Shown: positions 1-13,408, counted from the first letter of the stretch. The stretch is 64,000 nt of DNA from Scolanthus callimorphus (GCA_033964015.1 CM066919.1:30719459-30783458); one strand, 5' to 3'. Notes: generated from the sequence alone by a model not told the origin. Translations and numbers: made by a program.

Positions 1-2429
1 GTTTTGTAAGAACTTCAAAATTCATTTTCAGGGTTTTGTAGTTAATAAAAATGGCTTCTCTTCACAAGAAATTGAAAACAGTCCCACAGAACATGTCACA
101 GATGTTAGCAATGCAATACAAATGAACTTGGTGCAAGCTTTGTGTCCACTGCTTACTCGAACATTTGCAAGGAAATGTAAGAATTACTAGGTAATATCGT
201 AACATGTAAGAACAATTAATGGCGTGCTGTGAGCAAATACCCCTCACACGTGTCAAGCTGTGAAGGGCGTAATCAAAGAGCCGTCTTTTTATGTAAGTGA
301 CTCATCCGCTAATTTGTGCTGTTTATAAATATCTTTGCTGGAGATGTCAGATCCTGATGTTTTACTGAAAAAGCACGTAATTTTATTTCTCCATGCAGCC
401 TAGCGCTGCTACTCTTATGCATATAGTTATGTAATACCTCAGTTTCACAGTATCTCCAAAGTCAAAATACAAAACGTTTACCGTTCCCAGTAATATTCAC
501 GCTAAAAAAACTGGTATGTATTTTTATTATCCATACCCTGGATGACGATGCAGCTTCGCCCATGGCTTAGTCCATGAAAGCTGCACTTAAAGTACTCTAC
601 TTTTAGAACGGAAGGTTCTGGATATTCAAAAATAGCTTGTAATCTACCGGGACGGGTGTGACCCCTCCTAGGAAAACAGGAAGCTGAAAAAATATCCCTG
701 ACAACCAGCTCCCCACTACATTCAACTCTTTCACGTGATCTCACACAAAAAATTTGTCTCCTGTTTTCCGGCTGGTTCTCTTGGTCAAGCGTGGGAGCAA
801 CGCTTAGCCACCCAATGTAGATAAGTAAAATGCATTTTAAAGATAACACTCAAGGAATTGGGAGAGGGGATTTGCAAAAAAAAAGCAATTCTAGCTTATC
901 CGGTACTTAACAGTTGCCATAACAACAGAACAGCTCAAAAATCTATCTGCACAGTTTGAGGAAGTTCTTTCATTAAGTAACGACTGCGCTTTTGTATATA
1001 ACCTCTTTATCCCAATACCTGTCCGCAGTTGCATGTTGCAAGGAGCCGGTCAAGTGCAAACAAACAAGATCGGAGGTGAGAATATCATTGCTGTGTTTTT
1101 CAAAACTGCATTCAAATTTACTGCGTTTTTTTTTTATAATTCTGCGACATCTTTTCTGAATCAAACATCTAAGCAACCCGGTAGCTTTTGCAATACCTCT
1201 GAGTGATATTTGTGGTTGATAAGTTTTAGTTGTGCGATCGAAAAGGAAGCTGGAAAAAAACACGGTTTTAATGTTGCTTCAGAGTTCGCAGAAATGCACA
1301 GACAGGGAGATTTTTGAAAAAACGCAAAATGACCTATACTGCTTTGTGTCAGTAAACATTTGCGGAAACTTCACAGAACTTGAAAAGACATAAGAAGTGT
1401 ATTCTGTCAGCCTTTATTTCAAAAAAAAATTCGGGAACATTGCAGTTGATTTTTCTTGTAATTCTCTTCAATTCTAGTGGGGGGAAGCTGCATTTTGTTT
1501 TGATTTAGTCTTTTCTAACATCTGCGACAGTTCTCAAAGCAATACTAACAATGCAGTGTAAATACACTTATTTAAGGGTACATAATTTTCGAGAAAAAAA
1601 AACAAGTACTTGTTTTGCATAATTGGCCACTTTGAGGAGATCTGAAATTATATCTTGTAAGAACCTTACAAGATATGGAATTATACCAATGAACAAACGC
1701 AGGTTTGGTAATTAATTTTGATTATGTGTCCCGACAAAAGAAAATTAAAATTTGACTAAAAATGCCCGTACACTTATGTGATCAGGAATTAATAAAGAGT
1801 GCACTACTACAAATGTTCCCAATAGTGTAAGGACAACGGAAGGCTACTTCTGTAATCATTTCAACTGGCATTCGAAAAAGAAAAAATAACGGGAAAACAT
1901 CATTAGCGATGTATCATGCTATGTAATGTACAGCTCACATACCACACCTACAACACTTCCTTCTACGTTGCCCGTTCCCGTGAGCGAACTCACAGTGCCG
2001 GCTATTTCACGATCACGCGAACACGAGAAATCACGAAAAAATCCCAAAGAAGAGTTTTTATCTCATTTCCTCTAAATCCCCAGCATCGCCCTAATTGTGC
2101 ATACTTCTAACGGCCCTACTGAGCTTTTTTGAGACTTATAAAGCTCCTTTATTGTCAATTTATTGTTTATTTAGGTTTAATAAAATCTAACAATGCATTA
2201 CAGTAACTTAATTGGCTTCCTTGTACGGGAGCATCGTAGTTCAGGAAGTGGCGCGATGGCTCTTAGAAATCGTGAGGAGAGAAAAGCCGAATAAAGGACC
2301 CCCTTAATTGATCACAGTGAAACAAAGGCGTGAAATACGGAAGATTTAATGAAGTAATGAAGTATAAGTGGTTGGTGAAAGATAGATTGCAATGTAAGCT
2401 GAGACCTTGCTACCACGGGACCTATACCG
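1..2429. other. gene-free AT-rich stretch
   Basis: No coding exon with convincing family similarity is visible on either strand. The open frames here are short, biased in composition and lack supported splice sites. No tRNA, rRNA or clear terminal-inverted-repeat element was recognised. Confidence 0.5.
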
Positions 2430-2575
2430 CCTCAAATCGCTTTAAGTCGCCTTAACACGCAAACCGAAACAAAGGAAATTTTGCTTAATTCGCCTTAAGT
2501 TGCCTTCAATCGCAAACCGAAACAAAAAAAATTGCTTAAATCACCTTAAGTCGCGGTAAATTGCGGTGACTTTAG
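2430..2575. repeat. 53-bp tandem repeat, about 2.5 copies
   Basis: The core GCAAACCGAAACAAA begins at 2459 and again at 2512, a period of 53 bp. Each copy is flanked by CGCCTTAAGT-like sequence, and the copies are diverged. No function is apparent. Confidence 0.75.
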
Positions 2576-3344
2576 GGTCAGGGGCAGGGCTAATGTGACA
2601 ATTTCACCTGTTTTTTTATTTCATGCAAATACCAAATCATTTATCCCTGAGCATGGTTACTACCTCAGAAATAAACAAAGCCCACATGAATTGTCATGAA
2701 ATGCTCAGCTATATACTCTCCCTCTGTGAAATAAATCTTTCCACGAACTAAACACGTAATTAAAAAAACATGCGGGACTGATTCGTTCAGACCAATGCAA
2801 ACAAAAAATTAAAATTAAAAATACGAAAAATTTGAGTCGAGTTTGTAAGAAAAACAAAGTCTTATCATATTGGTTGAACGATTTTGGTGTTGCGGCCGGA
2901 TTTCGAGCACCGAGTGTTATCTAAATATTGAACTTATTTGTCTTTCTGCTGCTTTTTCATCCGCGCGCAACCATCAAACAACGCGCCGAGTGATTAAAGT
3001 AAAGTGGCCCTTGAAGCATCTTTTCTCGTTCTTTGGCATACTTATCGTGTTTTAATACACACAGAATCAGGACGTTCATTTTATTTTGAGGTTTTTGCAA
3101 AACCAAATGTCCAAAACTAAAAGGACTACTCAGTTTGACTTGTCAGTGAATGGTTTACCAGGACGAAGATTAATTCACCTCGAAAGCTGAGTAGAAGCTT
3201 AGAAATTCAAGGAAGTCTAGACAGAAGAGAAAACAAGTTCTAAGGAATTTCCTTGAATGCTTAGACATTAGGCACTGACTGTTGTTCGTGTGGACGGTCG
3301 GAAACGGAGGTTTTCAAATACGATGACGTCAAAGTTAGGGTCCA

Positions 3345-3482
3345 GGGGCCGGTTCCTAGAACGTCAGATAAGAGTTAACAGCAGATAAACGCTTATCAAA
3401 CGGACAAATCTAGCACAACACCTATACAACAGATAGCTTTTATTCGTGGATAACTTTATCCAACCTTTCAGCAACCGGCCTC
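3345..3482 (+). mobile_element. 138-bp MITE, GGGGCCGGTT family, copy 1
   Basis: It begins GGGGCCGGTTCC and ends in the imperfect complement GCAACCGGCC. The interior matches, in opposite orientation, the element at 58213-58350 almost from end to end, including shared ATAAACGCTTATC and GTGGATAACTTTATCC blocks. It encodes no protein and is therefore non-autonomous. The surrounding DNA (about 3285-3680) carries GTGTGGACGG and GTGTAGACGGGG motifs that resemble half of another MITE family (compare 45372-45573). Confidence 0.85.
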
Positions 3483-4515
3483 AGTGCACTTGCTTTTCGA
3501 GGGGCGCATGCGCGCATCCTGGCGCATGCTCGATAAGTCTTGCGTATTCGAATCGTTGTCGCGTGTACGTGTGGACGGGCAAATACGATTTAAATACGGT
3601 CCGTGTGGACGCGGATTTTTTTAAAAACGGAGAAAAAAATCTCCGTTTTCGAAAATATCGGGATACGTGTAGACGGGGTCTAAAAACCCAACGCTGCTCA
3701 GAAGCACACGCACTCTAGTCAAGAGCTCTTTTCGACGGCCAGTCTCTCGTACCCAGACTCCGGCCAGTCTCGTACCCATTTCTAGAACACGCGATGGTTT
3801 GTGGGATAGTTTTTACAGGGCGCGTAGAGAGTTATGGGATATTTTAGTGCATGCCCCAGAATTCATTGCGCGCCGTGCCTAGAACTCATTCCCAGTCCCT
3901 ACGGCTCCAAAACAATTTTCAAAATCACCGCAAAAGACGCAAAAAAAACGCCTGCGTCTACGGTGTCTTGAAACCTGTGAAAAAATCTACAATTATTTAA
4001 ACTTAAAAATCCAGTCAGATTATGAGCAGAGAATCAATCAGAATAATGACCACGTCTTAGTAATAACATCCTCCCATTTGGAGTGAACTTGGCTTATTGT
4101 TTAGATATTTAACATCCCGTGTTTAGCTTACTTTTTCTCCAGATGGTGGGGCCGATGAGAACAGGCGATTGGATCAACAGGAAAACCACGCCCTGAAAGA
4201 TAAGATTATCATCTAAGTTTGTACATTGAAATGCCTGTTTTTCTTTTTTAACATAAGCAAGATAATTCGGTTAGATTTTGGAGTGTTTGCTTTGACTGGA
4301 TCATTTGCCTGTCAATCAATACGGTTTTAAGTTGTTAAGTTCTGTGAAGTTGTCGCAGCTTGGTTGACAAAAATAAACGGCTTGCATTAGTGAGTTTTTC
4401 TTTTTCCTTTTTTAATGTTATTTTGACCAAATTAAAGAGTTTTTAAAGAACCTCACACACACGCTTACTATTTGTCCACCGTGGACATAACATAAATAAA
4501 ATTGTAACGTGAAAA

Positions 4516-5509
4516 CTACGAAAGCCGAGAAGGGACATTGGATTTCAGTGTTCTTAAATACATTTCGTTGTTCTTAAAATACACTTCAGAGTTCTTAAAT
4601 TTCGTTGTTCTTAAATTGACTTCAGAGTTCTTAAATTTCGTTGTTCTTAAAATGAGGGGGGGGGGTCCGTTTCGTCTTCACTCCTTAGAAGATTGATACG
4701 GCCAGTATTCTGGAGAATATTGTGGTCTGGGTATCACAATAAGATCCTTGTTCTAAAATAACTGTTCTGATGCTCTGATGCTCTCTGGATCCGCCACTGT
4801 AATATATACCGATTTGGATCAATTGTTGATTAACATGTAGCTCTTCTAATTTCGGATTTAGTAATGCCACTTTGTTTAGTAGTAACGCTCATAATAGACT
4901 AGATAGAAGAGGAAGAGCTACATGTAATTCAATGATAATTTATCCAATCGGTATATAGCCGCCCGCCAGCTTTCGGCTCGTTCCGTCGTTCGTTCGATTG
5001 TAACTGGCTGTCGTATGATTACAGTGATCATTGATATCGGAACCCCATCGGAGCATTATGGAATTACAGTGGCGGATCCAGAAAGGGTTCCAAGGGTTGA
5101 GCATCAGAACAGTTATTTTAGAACAGGATCTTATTGTGATACCCAGACCACAATATTCTCCAGAATACTCATGGCCGTATCCGTCTTCGAAGGAGTGAAG
5201 AAGAAACGGAACCCTCCTCAGTAAAATCCTGGATCGGGTCCTGGATCCACCACTGGGAAACCATTTTAATAACTCGAAAATTTAAGATCTCTGAAGTGTA
5301 TTTTAAGAACACCGAAATTTAAGAACTCTGAAGTCAATTTAAGAACACCGAAATTTAAGAACTCTGAAGTCAATTTAAGAACAACGAAATTTAAGAACTC
5401 TGAAGTCAATTTAAGAACACCGAAATTTAAGAACTCTGAAGTGTATTTTAAGAACAACGAAATGTATTTAAGAACACTGAAATCCAATGTCCCTTCTCGG
5501 CTTTCGTAG
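4516..5509. mobile_element. foldback-type element of about 1 kb with subrepeated arms
   Basis: The left end CTACGAAAGCCGAGAAGGG is mirrored by CCCTTCTCGGCTTTCGTAG at the right end. Each arm is about 280 bp or longer and contains direct subrepeats of the type TTCTTAAATTTCG / TTCTTAAATTGACTTCAGAG, followed by a unique part matching 4700-4800 against 5070-5190. Inverted arms built from tandem subrepeats are typical of foldback elements. The reading frames across the arms are repeat artefacts. Confidence 0.85.
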
Positions 5510-6174
5510 AAAACACATGTATATTTGCCCGTAGTAATCAAAATAATCCAAGACTTAGACAAATGCAATTCTAGGTTGGTTTGACCTGTTATCAAGAGGA
5601 TGGAATTGGATTGCGATTTGAGCTATTTTCTTGTCAGTTAAGTCGTCACATTTGCACAAGTACGGCAGCTTTATAAATTCAAGAAAAGTGATCCTAGAAA
5701 TGTGCTTGAATAAACACTTGGCAACCCATTGAGCGTCAAATATTCAACGTACAGTTTCGGAACTGTACATCAAAATTGCATTGTAAGTAGATTGAAAACA
5801 TACCAGCTTTATAAATACAATTGAAATGATTTTTTTTAGAAATATTTTTTTAGATCCCCAAAATATATTGGGAAAAACACTTCTAAAGTTCCTGACAGTA
5901 ATAACTTCCAGTCTTACTGGAATCAGTGCTGGTTTGCACGGTAGACAGACTTGAACTTGATAAATTACTTACCGGATACAAAAGAAGAGGCACTCTATCA
6001 AAGTTCAATGATGCAAATTGTAAAACATAGACATTGCAGATGGGGTTTGACTGAGAAGTAGAATAAAGTAAATACAAAAATTGTGAAAGGTGGTTCAATT
6101 TGAAGTCTGTGAGAGGTTTTCATCAGGTGCCTTCTACGTACTTCTAATATGGTTTAATTTTGTGATGAGAGTTA

Positions 6175-6406
6175 AGGGGGCACTCGCACGCTTGCCTGAC
6201 AAGCAAATAATTCAAATCGGAATCCAATTCCATCCTCTTGATAATAGATAAAAACACTATAGATTGGTATTGATTTAACAGTTAAAAGGTCATTTAACAA
6301 ACCTGGACTGTTATTTTGGTTATTCCCGGTAAACTTAATTTTTGGTGATTCGAAAAAAACTTATTTTTTGACAGGTTGCACAAAAATTAAACGTGCGAGT
6401 GCCCCT
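6175..6406. mobile_element. 232-bp PIF/Harbinger-type MITE
   Basis: The termini are AGGGGGCACTCGCACG and CGTGCGAGTGCCCCT, an inverted pair of about 15 bp. A TTA target-site duplication lies at 6172-6174 and 6407-6409. A 3-bp TTA duplication is the signature of PIF/Harbinger transposition. There is no coding capacity. Confidence 0.85.
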
Positions 6407-6425
6407 TTAAGTAGCTGGTGAGCCA

Positions 6426-6647
6426 TACTACCACATCCATCCATGAAGTGTGACGATTTTTTCGCGAAGGTTTACTTTTCAAACGTGCACCGCGTTTTGT
6501 CCAAAAGTAGTCACGTTTCTCGCTCTCTGATTGGCTGAACAATAACGGTCGAAACTGCAGCCAATCAGCGAGCGAGAAACGTGACAACTTCTTGACAAAA
6601 CGTGCACAAAAATCGTCAAGCTTCATGGATGGACGCACATGGTAGTA
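6426..6647. mobile_element. 222-bp palindromic MITE
   Basis: The left arm starts TACTACCA with TCCATCCATGAAG and contains ACGTGCAC and GAAACGTGAC-like blocks; the right arm is its complement, ending CTTCATGGATGGACG...TGGTAGTA. Arms of about 90 bp surround the central AGCCAATCAG region. Non-coding. Confidence 0.8.
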
Positions 6648-7094
6648 TTGAAAAGAAAGATTGAAACAAATACATAGACGAAGAGCCTCAGTATTATATG
6701 GAGAAATTTCGAAATGACTATCTAAAAACAAACTTAATTGATTAACAGAATAAAAAGTAAATATTCCACTGTGTTCTCTAAATGCGCAGATGGAAATGGA
6801 TGCTTTCTCCAACTCGCCATTTTTCATTTGTCAACAATCCCTGAGCAACGAATGTGTGCACTGAGGTATGACTAGTTTTACGGTGGTGATCTGCGTCGGC
6901 GGAGACGTGAACATGAACATCAACAACAACAACCAAAGCTTAGTTAGATTTATGTTAAACGCCGTGGAAAAATGGTGTTTTGCTGACGTTTCGAGCGTTA
7001 GCCCTTCGTCGGAGCAATGTGCACTGTTTCTTCACTTTTATCCCTTTCAGTTGTTTTCACAATATGTTTCGTGACGTTGGTTCTCTCGCGTCTC

Positions 7095-7149
7095 CAACTA
7101 GGTTCCCAAGTTCCCAATCAACTTGGTTGCGAACTTGGAAACCTAGTTG
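7095..7149. repeat. short near-perfect hairpin (55 bp)
   Basis: CAACTAGGTTCCCAAGTTC pairs with GAACTTGGAAACCTAGTTG across a loop of about 17 nt. If transcribed it would form a stable stem. It has no attached gene, and a MITE remnant is the simplest explanation. Confidence 0.8.
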
Positions 7150-7300
7150 GGAGCCAACTTCACAACCTGGCGCGGAAAATTACTTTGAAAACATATCAAG
7201 AAGAGGTGTCGTTTTCGTCAATACGAACTGGTGTGTAACGCGGGTTACCTGTGTGTAGGCCAATTTAGGGGTTTTCTCCATCAGTAAAACATAGACGAGT

Positions 7301-7470
7301 ATAGACCGCCTCGGCTTGGGCGTAATGTTTTGCCCATATCATCTCTTTGTTTGAATTGCTTCCATATTCATATATCCTTCGGTGCGTAGCAGAAAAAGAA
7401 AGAGAATACTCATGGGAATGCCACGTGATCTGAAATGGGAAAACATTACGCCCAAGCCGAGGAGGTCTAT
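7301..7470. mobile_element. 170-bp MITE
   Basis: The ends ATAGACCGCCTCGGCTTGGG and CCAAGCCGAGGAGGTCTAT form an inverted repeat of more than 30 bp that also includes GCGTAATGTTTT. The outermost TA pairs suggest a TA target site. No protein is encoded. Confidence 0.8.
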
Positions 7471-8867
7471 TACAAACAACTTGATACTTCCGTGGTTTAG
7501 CAGGGGTGTTAGAATAAACATATAAAGTTAGATTCAGATCGCATGTTTGAAAGAGAAACGACATTCGAGCAACAAACCAGAATTTTAGGAGCTTTCATAC
7601 TTTCGCATCAAACCGAAAGCTCATTGGCAATTTGGCCAAAAGCTGATCGAAAACGACGACATCAATACATAAAAATGTTTCGAACTTTCTTTTTTCGTGT
7701 TTTTACCTTTTGAACTTTCCTCTTTGTCCATTATTTTTAAAACTCTTCCGCTATAATGAACAAAAGTTTTTGTTATTTTTCTACCTTCTTACACTTGCAA
7801 TCGTAAAGAAATTGGACAATTGTATCACATTTCGAATGAATCATCACCAATATTTTAAAAAATGGGCTAACAAGTTAGCTGGACGGATCTATAATAGGAA
7901 AAAAGAGTCCTTAAATAACTCCGTGACTCTTGAATGGGATAAGATATAATAAAAGTTTTTAAATAACCTAAGATTTTCATTTTATGTAACACATGGAAGC
8001 CTTCTGAAGAGTAACCTTGTCTTAATTGACTAGGGACCGTTAACGCTGCGCGGCGGAACTAAATTAAATACAAAATGGAATGAATTGAGAACACAGCTAT
8101 GACAGATTTGGTAAGATTAATGCCAATTAGCTGCACATATTTTGTGACGCAGTTTACGTCTACAAAAGGAAAAACAACTTCTTAAATACTCATAGTAATG
8201 ATAAGGTCGAAAATGGGGCTTTAATTGGAGAAATGGGAAAGCAGCAAGTTTATTTCCAGTGCTTTTATTCACTATAGTATCGTCTTAATACTTAACAGAT
8301 CTGTAGATATTTTGTTATGGCTAAATATATTGTAAGACATCACAGGTATATCACATGCTAAATAGTCATTTTTATACTCTAACTGTGAAAAATAAGTCTA
8401 ATCCTCATACGTATGAAGATTATTTTTGTGAATTTTTATCGCGAGATTCGCGATCGTTCCGCTATTTTTGATGGCCTATGACGTCATGAACTAACAGGGC
8501 CTAATGTTTGGTATTTGATCGGAAGTTTAGAGATGGTTAGTTGTGATCAAGTAGAAGACTAGCAAAGGCGGTGTCTCTACAATATGCCATATATAGTCTT
8601 TTCACTTTCTTAATAAATCAACGTCCATAGAAATCCAAGTAATAAATATAAACTCAACAGAGTCCATTACATGGATTTCATTCATACTCGGAGCTCTTTA
8701 GATTTTTATTTGTTTTGAAAGCGTGTAGGTTTTAAGTGAGCTTTAATTAATGGGTAAAATCGTAAAGCATTATTTTGTCACCTGAAATTAAGATGTCATT
8801 TGTGATAGACTGGTATGTACCTACGCCTATTGTCAGACTCTCCAAGGGAGGGTCGTGTATACATGTG
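7471..8867. other. gene-free stretch
   Basis: AT-rich DNA with no recognisable exon, RNA gene or bounded repeat. It ends at a TATA promoter. Confidence 0.45.
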
Positions 8868-8957
8868 TATAAAAGCCTGTTGGACCGACGCCAGGTTCAC
8901 TATACTACTCACGACTAAGTAAGACGTCGGCTTCGTGCGCCAAAACTTTTTTAACAG
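8868..8957 (+). promoter_or_regulatory. TATA promoter and candidate noncoding first exon
   Basis: TATAAAAG lies at 8868-8875. A TCACT initiator-like motif places a plausible start at about 8899, the standard distance of about 30 bp. The inferred exon runs to 8957, where a GTATGTG donor follows the trinucleotide CAG. It contains no long open frame. The nearest downstream gene with a 5-prime-UTR splice acceptor on this strand is the secreted protein whose UTR exon starts at 19372, but the 10-kb distance makes that link speculative. Confidence 0.45.
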
Positions 8958-11900
8958 GTATGTGAAATCTTTTTATATACGAATAGCGTTTAAAACAACG
9001 TTAAGGCTGATATTTGGTAAAAACATCAGAATTCTGCGAGCTCTTGAGCAACAGTGAAACTTGTTTTATCAGCTTCCTTCGATCGCACACTAACACATAG
9101 CAACAACAAACATCACTCAGGAGTTTTGCAAAAGCTACCGGGTTACTTAGATGTTGATTCGGGGGACGATTTGAAAGTTCAATTAATCGCTGCAGAGTTT
9201 GCGGAATTCGCGAAAACCGCAGTAAAAGTACCTCAAGCTGAACTCATCTTGAATTTCTAGTTCTTCTGTCTCACTTCCTCAATTTTTAATTTCAGTTCAC
9301 TAAACGAACAAATAGATTCAAACACTAGGGAATGAATTTCTGAGCTTCTGCTAGGCATTTACTAATAATACTGGCAGGTCGATTAGAGGGAGCGTTCCTT
9401 TTATTTTTGGTGCTAAAGAATATGCTATAAAACGTTTGACGCTCAAATTCCTGAAATTGTAAAGTCTCATACAAAAATTAATGTTCTTATAAAAATAATG
9501 TGTAGCTGTAAGGGTGAAATAATCGAAAATTAAACTGAAAAAAAGGTTATTTTATCAACAAACCTAAGAAAACAGTAAGAAATTAGTATGAGCTACCACA
9601 AATTAAACACTGCTTTGTTAACGACACATGCACATGCGCCAAAGTAAAATCCTTTTCGAAGAGCAATCTGGAACATGCTGGAAGTAAAAGTTTATGATAT
9701 TTTCGATGTGGAATAACGTTTTTGTGGCCAAAGAATATTCAAAGCTAGACATAGCTAGTAAACGTTATCCTTACTTAATCTGCTTAGCAGTATATTTATT
9801 CAATAACCGCATTAATCCCATCTTGTCTGAACTAGGAAATTAGGAGAAAAATGTCAATAAAGTGGGTCTCTTTTGAGATTCTGTCTTAATTAAAGGCCAA
9901 GCAAGGGAATTACTTGAATAATACATCTAATCGCGAATGACTTTATTCAAAAACCTTTCATTCGGATTTTAAACGCTTACCAACAAACCCGTTTTTCTTC
10001 CTCTTTATTCTCGAGCTACACCTTTATTTTCCCGCTTCCTTATTTTAGTCTTATCAGTTTATTGCTTGCCACGCGTTTAGTTATGTGCATTATCGCGTTA
10101 TCGCAAGTTGCCTCGAAGATTGTAGCTTAAGTCGTTAGCAAGCCGAAAATGGTTCATCCCACGAATAGCGGGAAACGAGCATTGATATGACTTGTGGAGA
10201 ATATTTTCATTTCTCGTTGAAATTTGTATAAAATGCACTTTTTAAAAGCGTCTTTCAATTCTTTCAGTTTGTCTTTTTTTATTCGAATTTATTTCTAATA
10301 ATATTGTACTGAAATAACACTTTCTCACACGAATGCATTTCAGACGTCATAAGTCGACACAACTTCTTAGAAAGGTGCTATCCTTTAAAGTTGAGAAAAA
10401 GCCACGATTACAAAAGATTTACTAGTGAAATTAAACCTCATTTGTAGCTGAGCAAACAAGGTTTAATTACATTTATTCAAACACTTATTCTAGAAATGTA
10501 TTCTTCTAGAGGGGAAATTAGACAAGGCAGGCTGACAATGTGTTGCAAACTATAAGCAGCCAACAGAATTTGTTTGTTCAGAAAAAGCCACTGTTTCCTT
10601 TCTCAGTTTCGCCTTTCCGAAAAGGCAATCACTCTCTAATAAAACTGTGTATTGTTGCGTTGGGTTTTCTCCTCTCCTCTCAAACGGGAAAATAGAAAGT
10701 GAAGTGAATTAAGTTGGTCCCCCAAGGCTAGGAATCCCAGCGTATGTACGATGGTTGTTCAAAATTAAATGTACGACCAGAAAAAAAAAGCCGTCACCTT
10801 ATGACGAAAAAGTTTTAAATTATTTACTTCCTGACATTTTCTCACTGAAGAAATCCGTCATAAATCTTTAGTTCAGCAAAATATTTTTTGCGGCGGGCTT
10901 CCTGTGTTACACAGGCGCGCGCGCCAAAAGTGGCGGGGAAAAACAGCCAATCACAAACGTTTTCCTGACACGCTAAGGATTTTTTTAAATATATACGATA
11001 GCCTGACATACGCAGGATTTTAATATATAAGATAGCTGTTCAAAATTAAATGACTGGCACAAGTCGAAAAAAGGCATTAAAAATCCCAAACACTAGGTTC
11101 AATCAAATTTATTGGCCGTTATCTTAATTAATGTCCCAGTCCTCAAAATTCATCGAGTGTCACTTGTTTTACACGGCGATCTGTGATTATTTCCCCTAAT
11201 TTGTCGACAAAGGCCGATATGTAAAAGCCGAAATTGCCCATTATCGTAGAAGTAGTATGGTGGGTACAAAATGAGACCGATTATTAGAGTGGAAACATTA
11301 GGTATGCAAATGTGTTTTAAGGTTTTAAGTTGAGTATTGACACAGACATGATGGGCAGGCTAACAATTATGCTAACACAGGGTACGACGTAAACTTGATC
11401 ATACAGGCGTGGCGCAAATATACAGCTATTTTAAGAAACGTTGTCGAGTGAGCGCTCAAGCGAGCACGCTCAGACCGCTAGGAAACATGGGCAATGAGCC
11501 AGCGAAGCAAGGTAAGTTCCTAATTCTCAATTCCCCCTTTTTTTTCTCCCGGTTTCTACCAGTTGTCATTTAGCCGCGTTTTTCGCGACAACCTTTGTTG
11601 GAATAGGAGTAGACAGGCTAGAAAGGAGTCAACACAGCCGGCACCGTACACACATAGACATGAACACACTGTACAAGGAGCAAACACAAACACACACAAC
11701 AGACAGAAGCAAGCAACCAAAACACGACTGGCATGGACGTTTTCAGCTAACATAGGGATTGCCTAAAACAAAGCCTGCATAAATATATCATAGACATGAA
11801 GTGACAAAAAGATGCAAACTAAAAAGACAGACAAGCTAATTAAATGTAGACAGAAGCTGTTCATATAGGTACAGCCTAATAATAGCACAGGCTACTACAA

Positions 11901-13120
11901 ACAAAGTTAGTTAACACAGAAGCAGTGAGGACGACTAGGGAGAAAACATAGACGCTGTGCATTAAGTAGTTAAAGGACACCGATTCGTTACGCTCGGGAC
12001 AAACTATTTCAATAAAAGTTGCCGGACTTGTGCGCGCTCAAGCCTGCGCGCCCAGACCGAAAGGTATAGGGAGTATGGGTAGAAACAAAACATCATCTAT
12101 ATATTAATACCGTAAGGAAAATCGTGTCGACACTCGCTCCGCTCAGCCCTGAAGCTGTGCCGCCAAAAGAAGTTCGCAAACCCGAAGGGAAGGTGGAAAT
12201 CTGGACCATGAGCGTGTTTTTGTTGGAAAAGATTCCCTCGGGCTAAGTTCTAATTCAAGCGATTTCTTAAGCGAGGGACAAAGCCGCCATCGCCGCCATG
12301 TTGAATTCTCCCACAGAAACTAAAAAAGAACTCGGTTCGTGCAGCTGAAAGCACCATTGACATTCAAACCTAAATGGTTCTCTTACAGATTACATACAGG
12401 AATGTGCAGGGATAATTCTAACTTGAAAGATTTGAGCTGAGAAAACTTTTCATTCAAGTTTCAACAAACGTACACACTACATTGCTTCCCTCGGAGCACG
12501 CGCTGTCATGCTAAGTCGAAATGACACATTTACAAAACAAAGTCCGTGAAAGTCATGAATAATATTCTAGCTATTTTTTAAGCGAGGGATAAAGCCGAAA
12601 AAATATAAATAATATAAACTAAAAAAAAATATTAGTCCTTAGACCATTTTTACTTTTGACCCGTTTCTTTTCTCCCCTCACCTGAGATATGATAAACATA
12701 AAAACAATTCCGAAGTCAAATTAGGTTTCGATTTCACGGGTTCTTTGACCGATTTGAGAGACGGACACGCGCGTGATTTTGTCGCACCAATCAGGGAAAC
12801 CAGTGCAAATCCTTTTGGGCTCATCATTTATTTCGGCATGGTGGGACGGGGTACTCATGCTGATGGGAGGTTATTAGTAATGTAAATCCAGCAGTTTATG
12901 GAAGGGGGAAATCATGATCCCCTCCCAACATCCATATGGCCATTGTGAATTTTTTCCCCGTTTTTTAAACAGAGAACACTTTAAGTAAAATAAATTTCCC
13001 CCTTACACTCCGTGAATTTTTCACGGGCATCAGCTAGTATATTGATAATACCTTACTGGTCTGGCTGCTAAATTCCACAAAACAAAGCTTTGTCTAAAGC
13101 TAGTAATGTCCAGTAGTTCT
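8958..13120. other. gene-free stretch with low-complexity patches
   Basis: No supported coding exon. The part around 11.6-11.9 kb is enriched in ACACA/AGACAG-like sequence. A CAATAAA-containing, AT-rich background dominates the rest. Confidence 0.4.
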
Positions 13121-13321
13121 AGTAACTCGCGTACTCAAACGCTGCCCGAAATTCAGTAGCTAGGGCGATAGAAGGCAGGCGCACTTTTTCCGTTTCAGCC
13201 ACCCGCCTTTGGAACAGTCTCCCTATTGCAACAAGGCGAATCGAACGTCCTGCGCCCTTTAAGAAATCTCTCAGAGATCGGGCGTTTTCGGAGCAGCGTC
13301 CTTTACACCATTTGAAAATTT
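13121..13321 (+). pseudogene. LINE ORF2 C-terminal remnant
   Basis: One frame reads RRTFSVSATRLWNSLP followed by FKKSLRDRAF and a stop at about 13321. The string VSAxRLWNSLP, then a charged FKxxL segment, is the characteristic end of CR1/Rex-like non-LTR reverse transcriptase polyproteins. Only the last 65 or so residues remain; nothing of the polymerase core is present upstream. A TA-repeat (13382-13408) and ATT-rich repeats follow, consistent with a LINE 3-prime tail. It is a dead 5-prime-truncated copy. Confidence 0.85.
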
Positions 13322-13381
13322 AATTCGATTGTCATTTATTAAATGATATGTTATCTTATTATTCTTTGTAGTGTAAATAAT

Positions 13382-13408
13382 ATTATATATATATATATAT
13401 ATATATAG
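13382..13408. repeat. (TA)n microsatellite
   Basis: About 13 TA dinucleotides in the 3-prime flank of the LINE remnant. A short ATT/ATC-rich tract follows near 13490-13515. Confidence 0.9.

Noticed and set aside
5266..5595. Minus-strand frame with repeated TSEFLNFGVLKL units
   Set aside because: It is the translation of subrepeats in the arm of the foldback element, mirrored in the other arm.
11487..11511. Possible 25-nt first coding exon (MGNEPAKQ) ending at a GTAAGT donor, with a myristoylation-like start
   Set aside because: Too short to support; the surrounding sequence partly recurs near 12.03 kb, and no following exon is recognisable.
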